A stretch of 64,000 nt of DNA. It comes from JAGWRA01 sp963711505 (GTDB lineage Bacteria; Acidobacteriota; Vicinamibacteria; Vicinamibacterales; CAVVIG01). Position numbers and translations under genes: made by a program. Location of the stretch: positions 496,001 to 560,000 of the forward strand of contig CAVQEJ010000003.1 in assembly GCA_963711505.1 (NCBI GenBank), written 5' to 3'. The notes under the pieces are model-generated. The model was not told the DNA's origin, ran no database searches, and saw nothing but the letters and a program-made list of their open reading frames with translations. Every line of letters starts with the position of its first letter. Position 1 is the stretch's first letter. Of this stretch, positions 62,377-64,000 are shown one piece after another.

Positions 62377-62943
62377 CCGAGCGCGAGCAGTACACCCCGG
62401 GTCCGGCCAGCGGGGCGCAGGTACGAAAGGACGGAGACGACTGGACGCTCATTGTCGTCAGAGAGCTGCGCCATCCACGTGAGAAGGTCTGGCAGGCGCT
62501 GATCGACCCGGCGCACCTGCGTGAATGGGCACCGTTCGACGCCGATGGGAGCCTGGGCACGGTTGGAAACACGGTGAAGCTCACCACGGTGGGAGCGCCT
62601 GCGCCGCACGTGACCGAAACAACAGTGACGCGAGCTGACGCTCCCAGGGTGCTCGAGTACAACGTGGGGTGGCTTCGACATGCGGTGGGAGCTCGAGGCG
62701 TTCGGTGGCGGCACGCGCCTGACGCTGTGGACCAACATCGATCGCCGCTTCATTGCCATGGGTGCGGCCGGGTGGCACATCTGTTTCGATGTGCTGGATC
62801 GGCTGCTCGCCGGTCAGCCCATTGGACGCATTGTCGGCCCGGAGGCCATGAAGTTCGAGGGGTGGCAGCGATTGAACGCCGAGTACGCCAGGCAGTTCGG
62901 CGTTGAGACCCCCGGTCGGCCGTCCAACGCCCCGAAGCGTTGA
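62373..62943 (+). CDS. SRPBCC (AHSA1-like) protein, one frameshift
   Basis: ~189 aa after repair. START-fold: DDWTLIVVRELRHPREKVWQALIDPAHLREWAPFDADG, then after one extra G near 62665 RWELEAFGGGTRLTLWTNIDRRF and GWHICFDVLDRLLAGQPIG. The family binds hydrophobic ligands or assists chaperones; ligand unknown. Middle gene of the arsR-SRPBCC-DUF1801 operon. Confidence 0.85.
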
Positions 62944-62968
62944 ACAGGTGCGAGAGTTGGAGCTGCAC

Positions 62969-63385
62969 ATGAAGAGGCCCGTCGCGGCGGAATCGGCGGC
63001 TGCCCTGATCGACGGGAGGATCAAGGAGCTCGGGGACTGGCGCGGGAAGACGCTCGCGAGGGTGCGCGAGATCGTCCACAAGGCCGATCCCGAGATCGTC
63101 GAAGAGTGGAAGTGGCGGGGGACTCCCGTCTGGTCCCACGCCGGCATCGTCTGCACGGGCGAGACGTACAAGAGCGTCGTCAAGATGACCTTCGCCAGGG
63201 GAGCGGCGTTGAAGGACCCTTCAGGTCTCTTCAATTCCAGCCTCGACGGGAATGTCAGGCGCGCCATCGATATCCACGAAGGCGAGAAAGTCGATGAGGC
63301 GGCCCTGAAAGCTCTTATCCGCGCCGCCGTGGCGCTCAATGTCGAGGTCAAGAGCACGCCGAAGCGCGGCGCCCCGACGGCGTAA
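62969..63385 (+). CDS. DUF1801 domain protein
   Basis: 138 aa from the ATG at 62969 (TTGGAG upstream; an upstream in-frame extension overlaps the previous gene). DUF1801/YdhG-like fold: LIDGRIKELGDWRGKTLARVREIVHKADPEIVEEWKWRGTPVWSHAG, ALKDPSGLFNSSLDG, RRAIDIHEGEKVDEAALKALIRAAV. Small cytoplasmic protein of unknown activity that is frequently found next to SRPBCC/ArsR genes, as here. Confidence 0.88.
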   Translation: MKRPVAAESAAALIDGRIKELGDWRGKTLARVREIVHKADPEIVEEWKWRGTPVWSHAGIVCTGETYKSVVKMTFARGAALKDPSGLFNSSLDGNVRRAIDIHEGEKVDEAALKALIRAAVALNVEVKSTPKRGAPTA

Positions 63386-63567
63386 CGGCCCGCACCGCGG
63401 GCCCGCGACCGGCGTGGCGCGAGCCGGATCGCGAGCGGAACGAAGGGAGCCGGGGTTCGGCCGCCTCCGCGGCCGGCGGATCGGGGCGGCCGCTTCGGCG
63501 AGCGTGGCCGAAGCCCGTGTGCGCATGGCGCGGGCGGAGGCCCGGGCGGCGCCCCGATTAAGAATGG

Positions 63568-63640
63568 AGCCGGCGGTCAGACTCGAACTGACGACCTGCT
63601 GATTACGAATCAGCTGCTCTACCAACTGAGCTACGCCGGC
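63568..63640 (-). tRNA. tRNA-Thr (anticodon CGT)
   Basis: A 73-nt cloverleaf on the minus strand: acceptor GCCGGCG/CGCCGGC, D-arm GCTC..GAGC, anticodon stem GCTGA/TCAGC with loop TTCGTAA, T-arm GTCAG-TTCGAGT-CTGAC, discriminator T. CCA is not encoded. It decodes ACG. Confidence 0.97.
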
Positions 63641-63841
63641 CGGCTGGCTGTGTGCGACAGGAGGCGCCGGGCAGGGGCCCGGACCGCGCCGCAAACAGGC
63701 CATTCTAGCACGGCTGGCGGGCCGGCGACGAGCGTCAAGGCGGGCCCCGGGAGGGGGCCGGATGGTTGAAGATCCGGAGGTCGTGGGCTACGATGGAGTG
63801 TTCAGCATACTCAGGAATTCCGAACAGAGAGCGCGTGGGAG

Positions 63842-64000
63842 ATGTCCGAACCGCTCGCGGCCCAGGCGACGGAAATCGTCGTCAAGGGCGCCCGTACTCA
63901 TAATCTGAAGAACGTCGACGTCTCGGTTCCCATTGGCAAGCTCGTCATTGTCACGGGCGTCAGCGGATCGGGGAAGTCCTCGCTGGCCTTCGATACCATC
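63842..64000 (+). CDS. uvrA: excinuclease ABC subunit A, 5' part (runs off the window)
   Basis: The first 53 codons. ATG with GGGAG upstream; TEIVVKGARTHNLKNVDVSV, then the first Walker A GVSGSGKSSLAFDTI, the invariant N-terminal region of UvrA, the DNA-damage recognition ATPase of nucleotide excision repair. No LexA box is visible in the 120 bases upstream. Confidence 0.95.
   Translation, partial: MSEPLAAQATEIVVKGARTHNLKNVDVSVPIGKLVIVTGVSGSGKSSLAFDTI

Noticed and set aside
197..62943. Programmed ribosomal frameshifting as explanation for the many broken genes
   Set aside because: The sites share no slippery heptamer or downstream structure and occur in unrelated families; assembly error is simpler.
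63720..63841. LexA (SOS) box upstream of uvrA
   Set aside because: No CTG-N10-CAG or GAAC-N4-GTTC palindrome is visible in the available upstream DNA.

Overview
The window is high-GC bacterial DNA that looks like chromosome from an Acidobacteriota member, probably of the Vicinamibacteria type. This is inference from gene content: a PadR regulator coupled to a duplicated orphan ABC permease (ADOP), a secreted DUF1592/DUF1552/ankyrin/haem cassette, BNR/Asp-box propellers, subtilases with NIVWG repeat tails, and several lineage-typical small proteins. No phage, plasmid, CRISPR array or complete IS element is visible. One tRNA-Thr(CGT) lies near the right edge and uvrA runs off the end.

Layout: 0.2-5.6 kb (minus) holds an EAL-HDOD protein, a small unknown, an orphan Fis-helix fragment and a 1045-aa propeller. 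5.8-10.1 kb (plus) holds a beta-barrel, a mini membrane protein, a secreted creatininase-fold protein and the kynurenine pathway pair kynA-kynU. 10.1-11.2 kb (minus) is an ECF sigma/anti-sigma pair. 11.3-18.6 kb (plus) is a tight seven-gene operon: RND efflux (TolC, adaptor, pump), Usp, YgaP-like, DUF302 and a 28-aa peptide. 18.7-23.9 kb holds two related unknowns, a poly-His protein, a Spy/LTXXQ protein, a B12/radical SAM enzyme and a small Cys protein. 24-27 kb is PadR plus ADOP. 27.4-37.5 kb (minus) holds two paralogous modules, each pairing a secreted subtilase bearing a NIVWG-hexapeptide tail with a RimJ-like GNAT. One module is followed by a membrane kinase-REC-Fis protein, the other by a TPP enzyme. 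37.7-44 kb holds PEGA, Bax-inhibitor-1, a frameshifted amidase, a CoA transferase and an enoyl-CoA hydratase. 44-52.5 kb holds a sigma-TPR fusion, a hydrolase, a zinc-finger fragment, a kelch fragment and a large surface protein, all rich in frameshifts. 52.9-60.6 kb is the secreted haem/DUF cassette. 60.6-64 kb holds a DUF6515-like protein, a peroxiredoxin, an ArsR-SRPBCC-DUF1801 operon, tRNA-Thr and uvrA.

Two things stand out. First, the duplicated subtilase/GNAT modules share a near-identical promoter (ACCATATTGACAT, 17-18 bp spacer, TACACT) and one runs directly into a membrane signalling protein. This is my best candidate for an undescribed system. Second, non-coding DNA carries degenerate heptanucleotide arrays in inverted pairs, including a 344-bp MITE-like segment with 21-bp terminal inverted repeats that contains two copies of a hairpin repeat.

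Caution: about 20 otherwise conserved genes are broken by one-base shifts, most of them explained by a single extra base. I read these as consensus errors of the assembly rather than mass pseudogenisation. Broken genes are annotated as single features with the approximate break points.
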